From contig NZ_LARY01000002.1 of NCBI RefSeq assembly GCF_003369925.1, positions 1,054,001 to 1,118,000 on the forward strand: a stretch of DNA of 64,000 nucleotides, read 5' to 3'. This document shows positions 36,202 through 46,254 of the stretch, one piece after another. Positions within the stretch are counted from its first letter, which is position 1; each line of letters opens with the position of its first letter. Origin of the DNA: Listeria kieliensis. Its GTDB lineage: Bacteria > Bacillota > Bacilli > Lactobacillales > Listeriaceae. The translations under genes and the position numbers were made by a program. The notes under the pieces are model-generated. The model was not told where the DNA came from. It saw only the letters and a program-made list of their open reading frames with translations, and made no database searches.

Positions 36202-38083
36202 TTATTTCCTGTCTGAATCCCGGTAAACAGCACGAGGTTTACCGTACCAGAAGTTGCCAAGGTGTTTTTGGAACCAAGGAACAACCCAATAATCTAATCC
36301 AAATGTGCGACCTGCACCATTTAGCATTGCGAACGAAGCAGGAAGCGCCCAGAATTTGTCCCATCCAAGCATAGCGCTCAGTGTAAACATGACTAGGAAG
36401 CCCATGCTTCCAACGCTTGCAAGCCAAGTGAATAATCCAGCTACAAGAGCAAGGCCGATTGCAAGTTCGATGAAAGGAACAACCTTTTGCATGAACACAG
36501 CAACATCTTGGTTTGGCATTACAAGCTTTATAATCCATTCGAACCAGCCCCACATGTGACTCAAAATAGGCGTTGTCACATTTTGCGCAGCATCTCCGGC
36601 AGCGTCACCAGCAGCTTGGCTCGCGCCTGATGTAGCGGCAGCTTTCAACCAATCAAAAGGCATTTTCGAAGTGGTTGCTGTTAGCCAAGAATCAGGTCCA
36701 AGGCCTTGGAACATCGGTTTAAGGTTTGTTAAGCTAACTTTATCCCAAGTTCCTTCACCGTAGATCTTCGCAAGCGCTTCATCAATCCAGAACCAACCTA
36801 GATAAACACGTAGCGGCAAGCTCCAAATGACATTTCCATAACGAGAAGTCCAGCCGCGGAAAATATTGCGACGATCTTTAATGTGGAAGAATTCGTGCAT
36901 GATATATTGCCACATGTAATAACCGCTCCGGATTCCGAAGAAGTAGTACAAGTTGACCATATGTTTCATGAAGATCGCAAACCAGCCAGAAAGATGCATT
37001 CCAGAAAGGTTCGCCACTCCGTACTTAGCACCGATTGAAACCATCACGCCATGATATTTTCCTTGGAAAGGCGTTTTGTCTCCGCCACTAATTTCAGCGA
37101 TGATACTTTTTGCAGCAGTCATCCCAGTTTGTTCAGCAGCTTCAACGATTTGTGGAGTGGGTTTGCCTTCTTCTTCCTCAAAGTAAGCTAAATCCCCGAT
37201 TACATAAGTGTTATCGTATTTTTCAGCTTCCATGTATTGGTTGACTTTAAGACGTCCAGCACGTGCCGATTCCATTCCGTAATCTTTAGTATCCGAATTA
37301 GCACGAACACCAGCAGTCCAAATGAGAGTGTGTGTTGGAAGCTCTTCGCCAGATTTTAAAACAATGCTTTCTGGCTTAACTTCAACGATCGCAGCGCTTT
37401 TAAGGATTTTAATGCCTTTTTTCACCATGTATTTCTCAGCCTTGTCAGCATCGCGACGTTCTAACATGTTTAGAATTGTTGGAGCCGCTTCAACGACGAT
37501 CAATTCAATTTCGTCTTTGTCGATCTTATTATCTTTTGCAAGACGATCTTTCCATTCAAGCAATTCGCCGACCATTTCGATTCCAGTGAAACCAGAACCA
37601 CAAACTACAAAACGAAGCATAGCTTTTGCGTTTTTCGACGTCTTGTTCGCGGCTTGCTTTCGTTACGATTTCTTCAATATGCTTTCTCAAGCGAACCGAA
37701 TCTTCCCAAGACCATAGTGTGAATCCGTTTTCTTTTACGCCCGGCGTACCAAAGTCATTTGGTTCTCCACCCATACCAAGCACGAGATAGTCATAAGGAT
37801 AGCTTCCGTGTTCAGTTGTAACAACCTTTTTGTCGTGATCTACGTTTGTGACATTGTCCGTCACCAGATTTACTTTCGTGCGATTGAACAAACGGCGTAA
37901 GTCATATTGAATGGCTGTTGGTTCAACGCGTCCACCAGCAACTTCGTGAAGTTCCGTCATCATTGTATGGTAAGAATGACGGTCGATCAAAGTGATTTTC
38001 ACATCTTGATCTCTTTTGTACTTTTTCGCTGCGTGTACACCTGCATACCCTGCCCCTATAAGAACAATATTTTTTTCAGGCAT
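36202..38083 (-). pseudogene. ndh2: type II NADH dehydrogenase Ndh2 of the EET locus, frameshifted
   Basis: A flavoprotein that oxidises NADH and reduces quinone, with an FAD motif at the start (IVLIGAGYAGVHAA), an NADH motif (VVCGSGFTGIEMVGELLE) and a C-terminal membrane part (about four segments, DoxX-like) that marks the EET-type Ndh2. As read it is split in two frames. The N-terminal frame (38083-37556) runs DVEKRK then changes to SYASFCSLW; the correct continuation AMLRFVVCGSGF appears in the next frame (stop-free to 36202). One extra T in the plus-strand run CTTTTG at 37622-37627 explains this. Removing it restores 626 residues, the normal size. It starts at ATG 38083. Either true decay or a base-call error is possible. 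It is divergent from pplA. Confidence 0.88.
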
Positions 38084-38107
38084 ATGCGTTCTCAACTCCT
38101 TGTTATT

Positions 38108-38430
38108 TTATTCACAAACAAACAAATTAGTGCAATGTAAAAGTATAATAATAGCCTAACATAGTGTAACAGATTCCATAGACGCTTGTCTAGACCGTTT
38201 TTTAGAAAAGATCATAAAAACAAAAAAATAGTTCTTTGTTGGAAATAAGTCATTTTTTATGGGAGCAAATACCTTAAAGTCAATAGGTATAATGGCTGTT
38301 TTGTTTATTATTTACCATGATTTTCAAGAAACAAAAGCTTTTTCCTTTCATTTGGTTTATTCTCCATAAAATTCTATAAATTAGATTATTTTATTGTGTA
38401 TAGACAAAGACCTGCCTATGATGGTATGAT
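38108..38430. other. intergenic region between ndh2 and pplA
   Basis: A divergent control region of 434 bp in all up to the pplA start. On the minus strand TTACAC (38173-38168), a 16-bp spacer and TATACT form a possible ndh2 promoter. The rest is AT-rich; I see no gene in it. Confidence 0.5.
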
Positions 38431-38444
38431 TTGATTGTAATCGT

Positions 38445-38458
38445 GATAAACGCTTTCA
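38445..38458 (+). promoter_or_regulatory. cre-like site upstream of pplA
   Basis: GATAAACGCTTTCA matches the CcpA consensus well from the third base on. It lies 60 bp before pplA and suggests that surface electron transfer is linked to carbon supply. Confidence 0.5.
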
Positions 38459-38517
38459 AATTAGGTTTTCTTGCTCGCGTTATCACAAACTTTATTAGTA
38501 TAAGGTGGGAGCAAATT

Positions 38518-39417
38518 ATGGAATTGAAAAAAGTTGCAATGGGGCTTACTGCTGTAGTGGCATCCAGCATGTTGTTAGTAGCTTGTGGAAATGACAACAA
38601 TTCTTCTGACAAGAAATCAAGCAACGATACAAAACAAGAACAAAAGAAATCCGCAGATGCTAAAACTGACGGAACAATGACAGATGGAACATACAAACTA
38701 GAAGAACAAAACTATGATGATAAAGGCTGGAAAGGCTTCATGTCCATCAAAGTAAAAGATGGTAAAATTACGGATGCAAATTATGACTATAAAAATAAAG
38801 ATGGCAAGTTGAAATCTGAAGATGCAGATTACGAAAAAGCAATGAAAGCTAAAGTAAAAACTGGTCCGAAAGAATACTTGAAAGAACTTAACGATTCTCT
38901 TGTGAAAAACCAAGCGGCTGGAGCAGTAGAAGTAGTCTCTGGCGCAACACATTCTTCAGATACATTCATCAACTATGCAAACCAATTGATCCAAGCAGCA
39001 CAACGTGGTGACACAACAACAATCAAGATCAATAACGGTGAAAAAATGCAAGACGGAACATACAAATTAGAAGAACAAAACTATTCGAATGGTTACCGCA
39101 CAGTGTTCTCAATGACTGTTAAAGATGGTAAAATCTCTAAATCAGATTACAACTATGTAAACAAAGACGGTCAAAAGAAAACAGATGATGCTGATTATGA
39201 AAAAGCGATGAAAGACAAAGAAGGCACTGGTCCGAAAGAATACATCCCAGCGCTTAACAAATCTTTAGTTGACAAGCAAGAAGCAGGAGAAGTAGATACA
39301 GTTTCTGGAGCTACTCACTCTTCTGAACAATTCAAGATTTACGCTGAACAACTTATCAACGCAGCACAAAATGGAAACACAGCAACAATCAAAGTTTACA
39401 ACAAAGTAGAAAAATAA
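38518..39417 (+). CDS. pplA: PplA, surface flavin lipoprotein of extracellular electron transfer
   Basis: A 299-residue lipoprotein. The signal (KKVAMGLTAVVASSMLLVAC) has a lipobox LVAC, with the lipid-carrying cysteine at residue 23. After a Ser/Lys-rich linker come two copies of an FMN-binding domain (about 48-172 and 175-298), each starting DGTYKLEEQNY and ending in the flavin-attachment motif VVSGATHSS or TVSGATHSS. FMN bound at the Thr passes electrons to extracellular iron or other acceptors. The frame opens at 38431, but GGTGGGAGC points to ATG 38518. In L. monocytogenes the signal peptide is also released as a pheromone. Attachment normally needs FmnB, which is not encoded next door here. 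Confidence 0.95.
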   Translation: MELKKVAMGLTAVVASSMLLVACGNDNNSSDKKSSNDTKQEQKKSADAKTDGTMTDGTYKLEEQNYDDKGWKGFMSIKVKDGKITDANYDYKNKDGKLKSEDADYEKAMKAKVKTGPKEYLKELNDSLVKNQAAGAVEVVSGATHSSDTFINYANQLIQAAQRGDTTTIKINNGEKMQDGTYKLEEQNYSNGYRTVFSMTVKDGKISKSDYNYVNKDGQKKTDDADYEKAMKDKEGTGPKEYIPALNKSLVDKQEAGEVDTVSGATHSSEQFKIYAEQLINAAQNGNTATIKVYNKVEK

Positions 39418-39441
39418 GATTCTTTCCGAGTTGGAATAACA

Positions 39442-39481
39442 AAAAACCCCTAGAGTTAGGCGTCTAACTCTAGGGGTTTTT
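39442..39481. terminator. terminator of pplA
   Basis: Perfect 18-bp stem (39442-39459 and 39464-39481, loop GCGT) with A and T ends. It separates pplA from dmkA, so dmkA needs its own promoter or read-through. Confidence 0.93.
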
Positions 39482-39565
39482 CGTTCGGAAGGGATAGCGT
39501 TTCGGTGGTTTTTAAGTTATAGTGGAAAAAGATCAATTTTAAGGAGTAAAAGGGGAGGGAATCCA

Positions 39566-40525
39566 GTGTCTATCAAGGCATTTTTAGAGCTGGTCGAAAT
39601 CAGAACAAAAATTGCAAGTGTCTACCCGTTTGTTCTTGGCACATTGTTTGTCTTTTATCAGTTACAGACGATCAACCTACAGAACACGCTTATTTTCTTT
39701 GTAGCCATGCTGATTTTTGATTTAACCACAACAGCGATCAACAATTATATGGACTACCGCAAAGCAACAGACAATCATGATTACGATTTTCGGGTTGAAA
39801 GTAACGTGATCGGCAAAATGAACATTCCGCAAAAAAATGTGCTTATATTAATTTTCACCATGTTTTTCATTGCGACAGGACTTGGCGTTTGGCTCGTATT
39901 CCGAACGGATTTGCTAGTGCTTCTAATTGGTTTTGTTTGTTTTTGCATCGGCATTTTATATACATTTGGGCCAGTTCCGCTATCACGCATGCCACTTGGC
40001 GAAGTATTTTCAGGCGTAACAATGGGATTTGGCATTTTCTTTTTAGCTGTTTACATGAGCGCATATGATGCGGGCGTTGCTAACTTATTGTGGCGAGGGG
40101 AGTGGATCGATATTCGCTTCAACCTGCTTCGAATCATTGAAATTGGTGTTGTGTCGCTTCCGTGCATTTTCACGATTGCGAACATCATGCTGGCAAATAA
40201 CCTTTGCGATCTCGATGAAGATATCCGTAACCACCGCTATACGCTACCGTATTATATTGGCAGGAAAATGGGGGTACTCCTTTTCAACACGCTTTATTAC
40301 GCTTCGTTTGCGGCCGTGGTTGCTGCAGTCATTTTGAGCTACCTAAGTCCAATTATGCTCCTTGTGTTACTTACGATCCCACTCGTTTATCGCAATCTCA
40401 AAAAATTCAACCAAGAACAAGTTAAATCAAAAACCTTCGTAGTAGCGATCCAAAATTTTGTACTCATCAATGCGTCGCTTGTCGTACTACTTGCGGCGAG
40501 CATCCTTGTTAAATATCTATTTTAA
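39566..40525 (+). CDS. dmkA: DmkA, UbiA-type prenyltransferase of the EET locus
   Basis: A 319-residue membrane enzyme with about eight helices, related to MenA. It transfers a polyprenyl chain to 1,4-dihydroxy-2-naphthoate to make demethylmenaquinone. The first aspartate motif is NNYMDYRKATDNHD (near residue 54), and the second is NNLCDLDEDIRNHRYTLP (near 214). It starts with GTG 39566 behind GGGGAGGG. The stop is 21 bp before fmnA. In L. monocytogenes fmnB lies between pplA and this gene; here nothing does. Confidence 0.93.
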   Translation: MSIKAFLELVEIRTKIASVYPFVLGTLFVFYQLQTINLQNTLIFFVAMLIFDLTTTAINNYMDYRKATDNHDYDFRVESNVIGKMNIPQKNVLILIFTMFFIATGLGVWLVFRTDLLVLLIGFVCFCIGILYTFGPVPLSRMPLGEVFSGVTMGFGIFFLAVYMSAYDAGVANLLWRGEWIDIRFNLLRIIEIGVVSLPCIFTIANIMLANNLCDLDEDIRNHRYTLPYYIGRKMGVLLFNTLYYASFAAVVAAVILSYLSPIMLLVLLTIPLVYRNLKKFNQEQVKSKTFVVAIQNFVLINASLVVLLAASILVKYLF

Positions 40526-40546
40526 TTGGAAGGGAGGACCATTCAA

Positions 40547-41347
40547 ATGATTGATAAACTCATATTTGGCCGTTTTGTCCCGGGAGAATCCTGGATCCAT
40601 GCATTAGACGCACGTACAAAACTGCTTGGCGGCTTCTACTTTATTGCGATCCTATTTTTAGCGAACAATCCTTATGCCTATGCGCTCATGATTGCTTTTA
40701 CTTTCGGCGTCATCTTCCTAACAGGAATCAAAGTCAAAGTGTTCATCAAAGGCGTGCGGCCGCTGCTTTGGCTAATATTGTTCACCGTCATCATGCAAAT
40801 GCTATTTACAAGCGGAGGCGTCATTTATTTTGAATTTGGCCCCTTCCGGATTTCATCTTTTGGAATTATAAATGGCATCTACGTGTTCATCCGCTTCACG
40901 CTTATTATCATCCTATCTACAGTCATTACATTAACGACAACGCCAATGGATTTAACAGATGCCATTGAATATTTATTGCGGCCACTCAAGTATCTCAAAG
41001 TTCCGGTCGCAGACATTGCTTTAATGATTACCGTTGCGCTTCGCTTTATCCCGACGCTCATGGAAGAAACAGATAAAATCATGAAAGCGCAACGAGCGCG
41101 TGGCATAGAGTTCGGAGAAGGCAATCTGTTCGAGCAAATGAAAGTGGTTGTTCCGATTTTCATTCCGCTGTTCGTTAGTTCATTCAATCGTGCGGAAGAT
41201 TTAGCAGATGCGATGGAAGTTCGCGGTTATGATGGTGGCAAAGGGCGCACCAAATTCAGATTGTTGCACTGGCATTGGATAGACTTAATTGCTTTGGTTA
41301 TATTTGTAGTGCTTACGGCAGTACTCATTTTTTTGCGAGGATATTAA
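40547..41347 (+). CDS. fmnA: FmnA, EcfT-like membrane protein of the EET locus
   Basis: A 266-residue membrane protein of the EcfT family, with about five hydrophobic segments. The two coupling motifs are QRARGIEFGEG and MEVRGYDGGKGRTKFR; the second reads VRG where EcfT at 60074 has ARG. In L. monocytogenes it is used to supply flavin for FmnB. The frame opens at TTG 40526, but AAGGGAGGACC points to ATG 40547. Its relation to the EcfT further right is clear: both begin with (I/M)LGR(F/Y)(V/I)PG. Confidence 0.9.
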   Translation: MIDKLIFGRFVPGESWIHALDARTKLLGGFYFIAILFLANNPYAYALMIAFTFGVIFLTGIKVKVFIKGVRPLLWLILFTVIMQMLFTSGGVIYFEFGPFRISSFGIINGIYVFIRFTLIIILSTVITLTTTPMDLTDAIEYLLRPLKYLKVPVADIALMITVALRFIPTLMEETDKIMKAQRARGIEFGEGNLFEQMKVVVPIFIPLFVSSFNRAEDLADAMEVRGYDGGKGRTKFRLLHWHWIDLIALVIFVVLTAVLIFLRGY

Positions 41348-41354
41348 TTTTAAA

Positions 41355-41401
41355 AAACCGCTCAAAGCTAGCTTGGTAAGCTAACTTTGGGCGGCTTTTT
41401 G
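41355..41401 (+). terminator. terminator of the dmkA-fmnA unit
   Basis: A long, slightly imperfect stem (41355-41374 with 41379-41397) is followed by a T run. Confidence 0.85.
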
Positions 41402-41438
41402 ATGTGGATCCGACCGAAAATTATATGATGATTTAACA

Positions 41439-41489
41439 ATAAAAACTAATATCTTTTTATTATAAAATTAGTTTTTATAACAAAAAGAT
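41439..41489. repeat. AT-rich inverted repeat with a possible pseudoknot
   Basis: ATAAAAACTAAT (41439-41450) and ATTAGTTTTTAT (41467-41478) form a perfect 12-bp stem. Inside the loop ATCTTTTT (41451-41458) is complementary to AAAAAGAT (41482-41489) just after the stem. Such an interlocked pattern can form a pseudoknot in RNA. It lies in the gap between fmnA and the DUF1266-like gene. Confidence 0.5.
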
Positions 41490-41703
41490 AACTATCTAAA
41501 AATTTTCTACTGACGTTTAAGTTCTGAAGATGAGGAAACTTTGTACAATAAATAAAAAACAGACAAAAAATAGACAAAAAGTAGCTGCCCGGAATTAATT
41601 TACGTTTAAATGACTGATTGATATGCAGCAAGTGGGTGCTAAAATTATGAATGTGAATAGCATATATTCATGAAAAAGATAAAAAGAGAAGGAGGAGTTG
41701 TTA

Positions 41704-42375
41704 GTGTTTGGTCGGAAAAAAAGATTAAAGTTTATCGAAGAAAATCGAGTGAGTCCTGAAGAACAAGTTTATTTGGGGTTAGGTGCCGTTCTTGTAGATG
41801 TGAATTCTGCAACTAGTTTAGTGTTTAAGATGCGAGGCAAACCGAAGTATATGGCTCAAATTATAGAAGCAGGATGGGGGATTAATGATAGAGCAACGGC
41901 GCTTCAAATGATCGATTGGCTATTAGAGCATGGGCATGCAGCGGAGTATCAAATGGAATTTGAAAATTTCCGAGCTAAGAACTTTAAGGGGGCTTCTGCG
42001 GAGGAAGCAGCCAACTGGAAAGAGCTTGAAGACAACATTAAAACATTCGGAAGCGAGTTTACAATTGAAGACTTTAGAAACTGTACAACTGTTATAGCTT
42101 GGGATTTTGAAAGAGCGGCATTCTTGGCGCGAGTATGCAGCCACCTTGGTTACCTAGAGGAGCAAGAAGCTTGGAAAATCATCAAAGAGAGAGTCGCTCC
42201 GTTAGTTAGAAAAGAAGGCTTTAAAGACTGGAAAGAATATGCTGCTTCGTTTCTTGCGGGACGCAGTTTTTGTTTCGGCGCTAATGATGTTGATGTCGTT
42301 CTAACAACGAATGATCTTTTAGGAGAGAAAAAAGAAGCAACGGTTTGGCAAGAAAGTCCGTTATCTAGTTTATGA
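41704..42375 (+). CDS. DUF1266-type protein
   Basis: A 223-residue cytoplasmic protein. GWGINDRATALQMIDWLLEHGHAAEYQ (near 58), TTVIAWDFERAAFLARVCSHLGYLEEQEAWKII (near 130) and FKDWKEYAASFLAGRSFCFG (near 175) are the three motifs of the DUF1266 family. Its function is unknown. GGAGGAG 6 nt before sets GTG 41704 as the start, though the frame opens at 41698. It sits between fmnA and the S10 operon, where L. monocytogenes has no gene, so this is likely an insertion. It forms a pair with the small membrane protein that follows 15 bp later. Confidence 0.8.
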   Translation: MFGRKKRLKFIEENRVSPEEQVYLGLGAVLVDVNSATSLVFKMRGKPKYMAQIIEAGWGINDRATALQMIDWLLEHGHAAEYQMEFENFRAKNFKGASAEEAANWKELEDNIKTFGSEFTIEDFRNCTTVIAWDFERAAFLARVCSHLGYLEEQEAWKIIKERVAPLVRKEGFKDWKEYAASFLAGRSFCFGANDVDVVLTTNDLLGEKKEATVWQESPLSSL

Positions 42376-42390
42376 TTTTGGGAGGACGCA

Positions 42391-42615
42391 ATGAATCCAC
42401 AAGTTATTACATATTTAGTTTTGGTTTTATCGGGAATTTATGCACTTAATGTTGTTTTTAGCCTTGTTCGAGCAAAACGTCAGGCTGAGACAGTCTATTT
42501 TCGACCGCTTCGCTTCGTAGCTGCCATTGTTGTTTTCTTACTAGCTCTTTTTGCTGTGATCACGAATGTGACTTATGATGAATTGGTAGTTAAAATCGAG
42601 AGTTGGTTTCGTTGA
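42391..42615 (+). CDS. small two-helix membrane protein
   Basis: A 74-residue protein with two hydrophobic segments (about 5-26 and 41-63) and a basic loop between them (RAKRQAETVYFRPLR). I do not recognise a family. ATG 42391 follows GGGAGGACGC. It is 15 bp after the DUF1266 gene and followed by a terminator, so the two form one transcript and may act together. Confidence 0.7.
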   Translation: MNPQVITYLVLVLSGIYALNVVFSLVRAKRQAETVYFRPLRFVAAIVVFLLALFAVITNVTYDELVVKIESWFR

Positions 42616-42657
42616 GCATAAACAATCAATACAATAGAAAGATTATAAAAAGAATGG

Positions 42658-42690
42658 GGCTGTAGTTTGCCAGCAAACTACAGCCTTTTT
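42658..42690 (+). terminator. terminator of the DUF1266 gene pair
   Basis: Perfect 12-bp stem GGCTGTAGTTTG (42658-42669) and CAAACTACAGCC (42674-42685), then five T. Confidence 0.92.
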
Positions 42691-42854
42691 GGGGATGGAT
42701 CAAAAAATGAAATACTTTATGTAGTGAAAGGCGGAGACGTGATGAAAGAAAGTAGTGCTGAATTTTTTCTTCTATAATAAAGGGCATTTATTTTTTACAG
42801 GAAATTCAAACATAAAAATCATTAACTTGAATCTGAAAGTTTTTCAAAAAACGG

Positions 42855-42883
42855 TTGATTCGTAAGGGCAACCCGTGTATAAT
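42855..42883 (+). promoter_or_regulatory. S10-spc-alpha operon promoter
   Basis: TTGATT (42855-42860), a 17-bp spacer and a perfect TATAAT (42878-42883). It should drive the large ribosomal operon. Confidence 0.85.
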
Positions 42884-42892
42884 AGATAAAGT

Positions 42893-43376
<484 letters not shown>

Positions 43377-43427
43377 TAAATTGGGCAAAATGCCCACAAA
43401 AATAACAATTAACAGGAGGTGTGACTC

Positions 43428-44057
43428 ATGACCAAAGGAATCTTAGGTAGAAAAGTAGGGATGACACAAGTTTTCACTGAAAACGGGGAACTTATTCCAG
43501 TTACAGTAATCGAAGCAGGAAACAATGTTGTGCTTCAAAAGAAAACTGCTGAAACAGACGGATACGAAGCTATTCAAATCGGCTTCGAAGACAAACGTGA
43601 AGTTTTAGCGAACAAACCCGAAAAAGGTCATGTAGCAAAAGCCAATACTACTCCTAAGCGCTTCATTCGCGAATTCCGCGATGTAAACTTAGACGAGTAT
43701 GAAATTGGTGCAGAAATCAATGTAGATGTATTCGCAGAAGGTGACGTCGTGGACGTGACAGGCGTATCGAAAGGTAAAGGATTCCAAGGCGTTATTAAAC
43801 GTCACGGACAAGCTCGCGGGCCAATGGCTCACGGATCCCGTTACCACCGTCGCCCTGGTTCAATGGGTCCTGTAGCACCTAACCGTGTTTTCAAAAACAA
43901 ACTTCTTCCAGGACGTATGGGTGGAAATCAAATCACTATCCAAAACTTGGAAATCGTTAAAGTAGACGCAGAAAAGAACTTGCTTTTAGTAAAAGGTAAT
44001 GTTCCTGGTGCAAAAAAATCATTAGTTCAAATTAAAACTGCTATTAAAGCAAAATAA
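43428..44057 (+). CDS. rplC: 50S ribosomal protein L3
   Basis: A 209-residue 23S-binding protein that starts 50S assembly. The loop [34 protein letters not shown] reaches towards the peptidyl transferase centre and looks wild type. ATG 43428 follows ACAGGAGGTG. Confidence 0.98.
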   Translation: MTKGILGRKVGMTQVFTENGELIPVTVIEAGNNVVLQKKTAETDGYEAIQIGFEDKREVLANKPEKGHVAKANTTPKRFIREFRDVNLDEYEIGAEINVDVFAEGDVVDVTGVSKGKGFQGVIKRHGQARGPMAHGSRYHRRPGSMGPVAPNRVFKNKLLPGRMGGNQITIQNLEIVKVDAEKNLLLVKGNVPGAKKSLVQIKTAIKAK

Positions 44058-44081
44058 AAAGTTGGAAAGGAGGACTAACGA

Positions 44082-44705
44082 ATGCCAAAACTAAGCTTAC
44101 TTAAACAAGATGGATCACAAGCTGGCGAAATCACGTTGAACGATGCTGTTTTCGGTGTTGAACCAAACGAAAAAGTTGTTGTCGACGTTATTTTGAGCCA
44201 AAGAGCTTCCTTACGTCAAGGAACTCATAAAGTAAAAAATCGTTCTGAAGTACGTGGTGGTGGTCGTAAACCATGGCGTCAAAAAGGTACTGGTCGTGCT
44301 CGTCAAGGTTCGATCCGTTCGCCGCAATGGCGTGGTGGTGGTACTGTATTTGGACCAACTCCTCGTTCATACGCATACAAATTGCCGAAGAAAGTTCGCC
44401 GTTTAGCGATCAAATCGATCTTATCTTCAAAAGTTATTGATAATGATATCGTAGTACTTGAAGATTTAGCATTTGAAACGCCAAAAACAAAAGAATTTGC
44501 GGCTTTCCTTAAAAATATCTCTGTAGATACAAAAGCTCTTGTTGTCGTTGCTTCTGAAAGCGAAAATATCGAACTTTCTGCACGCAACATTCAAGGCATT
44601 ACTGTTATTCCGGCTGAAAGTATCTCAGTACTAGAAGTTGCTGGACATGATAAACTCATTGTCACACAAGCAGCTGTTCAAAAGATAGAGGAGGTGCTTG
44701 CATAA
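44082..44705 (+). CDS. rplD: 50S ribosomal protein L4
   Basis: A 207-residue protein lining the exit tunnel. The tunnel loop [29 protein letters not shown] (about 61-89) is intact, without macrolide-resistance changes I can see. Its stop overlaps the rplW start by one base (TAATG). Confidence 0.98.
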   Translation: MPKLSLLKQDGSQAGEITLNDAVFGVEPNEKVVVDVILSQRASLRQGTHKVKNRSEVRGGGRKPWRQKGTGRARQGSIRSPQWRGGGTVFGPTPRSYAYKLPKKVRRLAIKSILSSKVIDNDIVVLEDLAFETPKTKEFAAFLKNISVDTKALVVVASESENIELSARNIQGITVIPAESISVLEVAGHDKLIVTQAAVQKIEEVLA

Positions 44706-44989
44706 TGGATGCACGCGACATCATTAAGCGCCCGGTTGTCACTGAGGAATCTACTAGTGTTCTTGATGACAAGAAATACACTTTTGAAGTAGACACTCGT
44801 GCTACAAAAACTCAAATCAAACATGCAATTGAAGAAATCTTTGAAGTTGAAGTAACAAAAGTAAACGTTATGAACTACAAAGGAAAGAAAAAACGCATGG
44901 GTCGTTACGTTGGTTATACGAACAAGCGTCGTAAAGCAATCGTAACTTTGAGTAATGATAGTAAAGAAATTCAATTCTTTGAAGTTTAA
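44705..44989 (+). CDS. rplW: 50S ribosomal protein L23
   Basis: A 94-residue protein at the tunnel exit, the docking site for trigger factor and [17 protein letters not shown] and [12 protein letters not shown] are family sequences. ATG 44705 overlaps the rplD stop; GAGGAGGTG lies in the end of rplD. Confidence 0.97.
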   Translation: MDARDIIKRPVVTEESTSVLDDKKYTFEVDTRATKTQIKHAIEEIFEVEVTKVNVMNYKGKKKRMGRYVGYTNKRRKAIVTLSNDSKEIQFFEV

Positions 44990-45030
44990 TACGAACGTTT
45001 TTGAATAAAATCTAACGAGGAGGGAAAAAA

Positions 45031-45864
45031 ATGGCGATTAAAAAGTACAAACCTACCACAAACGGCCGCCGTCATATGACAAGTTCTGATTTTGCTGAGA
45101 TTACTACAAGTACTCCAGAAAAATCTTTGCTACGTCCTATGAAAAAGAAAGCTGGTCGTAACAACCAAGGTAAGTTAACTGTTCGTCATCACGGTGGCGG
45201 TCATAAACGTCAATACCGTGTGATCGATTTTAAACGTAATAAAGACGGCGTTCCTGGACGTATCGCTACAATTGAATACGATCCAAACCGCTCGGCTAAT
45301 ATTGCGCTCGTTCACTATGCTGATGGAGAAAAACGCTACATCATCGCAGCGAAAGGCCTAGAAGTTGGCCAAACAATTTATTCTGGAGCAGAAGCTGATA
45401 TTAAAATCGGAAATGCTTTAGAACTTAAAGATATTCCAGTGGGTACTGTTGTCCACAATATCGAACTTAAACCTGGAAAAGGCGGACAACTTGTTCGTTC
45501 TGCTGGAGCAAGTGCTCAAATTCTAGGTAAAGAAGGTAAATACGTTCTTGTACGTCTTAAATCTGGTGAAGTTCGTATGATTCTTGCTACTTGCCGTGCT
45601 ACAATCGGTCAAGTTGGTAACGAACAACATGAACTTATCAACATTGGTAAAGCAGGACGTTCACGTTGGATGGGTAAACGCCCAACTGTTCGTGGTTCGG
45701 TTATGAACCCTAATGATCACCCACACGGTGGTGGTGAAGGTAAAGCACCAATCGGACGTAAATCTCCAATGTCTCCTTGGGGCAAACCAACACTTGGATA
45801 CAAAACTCGTAAGAAAAACAACAACTCCGATAAATTTATCGTACGTCGTCGTAAAGGTAAATAA
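45031..45864 (+). CDS. rplB: 50S ribosomal protein L2
   Basis: A 277-residue protein needed for subunit joining and peptidyl transfer. [13 protein letters not shown] and [20 protein letters not shown], with the conserved histidine near residue 229, are present. ATG 45031 follows GAGGAGGG. Confidence 0.98.
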   Translation: MAIKKYKPTTNGRRHMTSSDFAEITTSTPEKSLLRPMKKKAGRNNQGKLTVRHHGGGHKRQYRVIDFKRNKDGVPGRIATIEYDPNRSANIALVHYADGEKRYIIAAKGLEVGQTIYSGAEADIKIGNALELKDIPVGTVVHNIELKPGKGGQLVRSAGASAQILGKEGKYVLVRLKSGEVRMILATCRATIGQVGNEQHELINIGKAGRSRWMGKRPTVRGSVMNPNDHPHGGGEGKAPIGRKSPMSPWGKPTLGYKTRKKNNNSDKFIVRRRKGK

Positions 45865-45954
45865 GATCTGGGATAAAATTACGTTAATTTTGATAGCAGG
45901 GAGTTTGCGGAGGCTAAACTCCGACTTCCTAGCTATACGAAGGGAGGTTCCGTC

Positions 45955-46233
45955 ATGGGTCGTAGCTTAAAGAAAGGACCTTTTGTCGATGAACATTTGA
46001 TGAAGAAAGTGGAAAAAGCAAATGAAAGTGACAAGAAACAAGTGATTAAGACTTGGTCGCGTCGTTCCACTATTTTTCCAGTATTCGTAGGTCAAACAAT
46101 TGCTGTATATGATGGACGCAAACATGTTCCTGTTTATGTTCAAGAAGATATGGTTGGACACAAATTAGGTGAATTTGCACCAACTCGTACTTACCGCGGA
46201 CACGCGGGAGACGACAAAAAAACAAAACGATAA
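45955..46233 (+). CDS. rpsS: 30S ribosomal protein S19
   Basis: A 92-residue protein of the 30S head. [20 protein letters not shown] and [22 protein letters not shown] sequence at 73-85 are typical. ATG 45955 follows GGGAGG. The 90-bp gap to rplB is unusually long for this operon; I see an imperfect hairpin there (GGAGTTTG/AAACTCC near 45899-45929). Confidence 0.97.
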   Translation: MGRSLKKGPFVDEHLMKKVEKANESDKKQVIKTWSRRSTIFPVFVGQTIAVYDGRKHVPVYVQEDMVGHKLGEFAPTRTYRGHAGDDKKTKR

Positions 46234-46254
46234 TTTCGAGAGGAGGATATCTAA

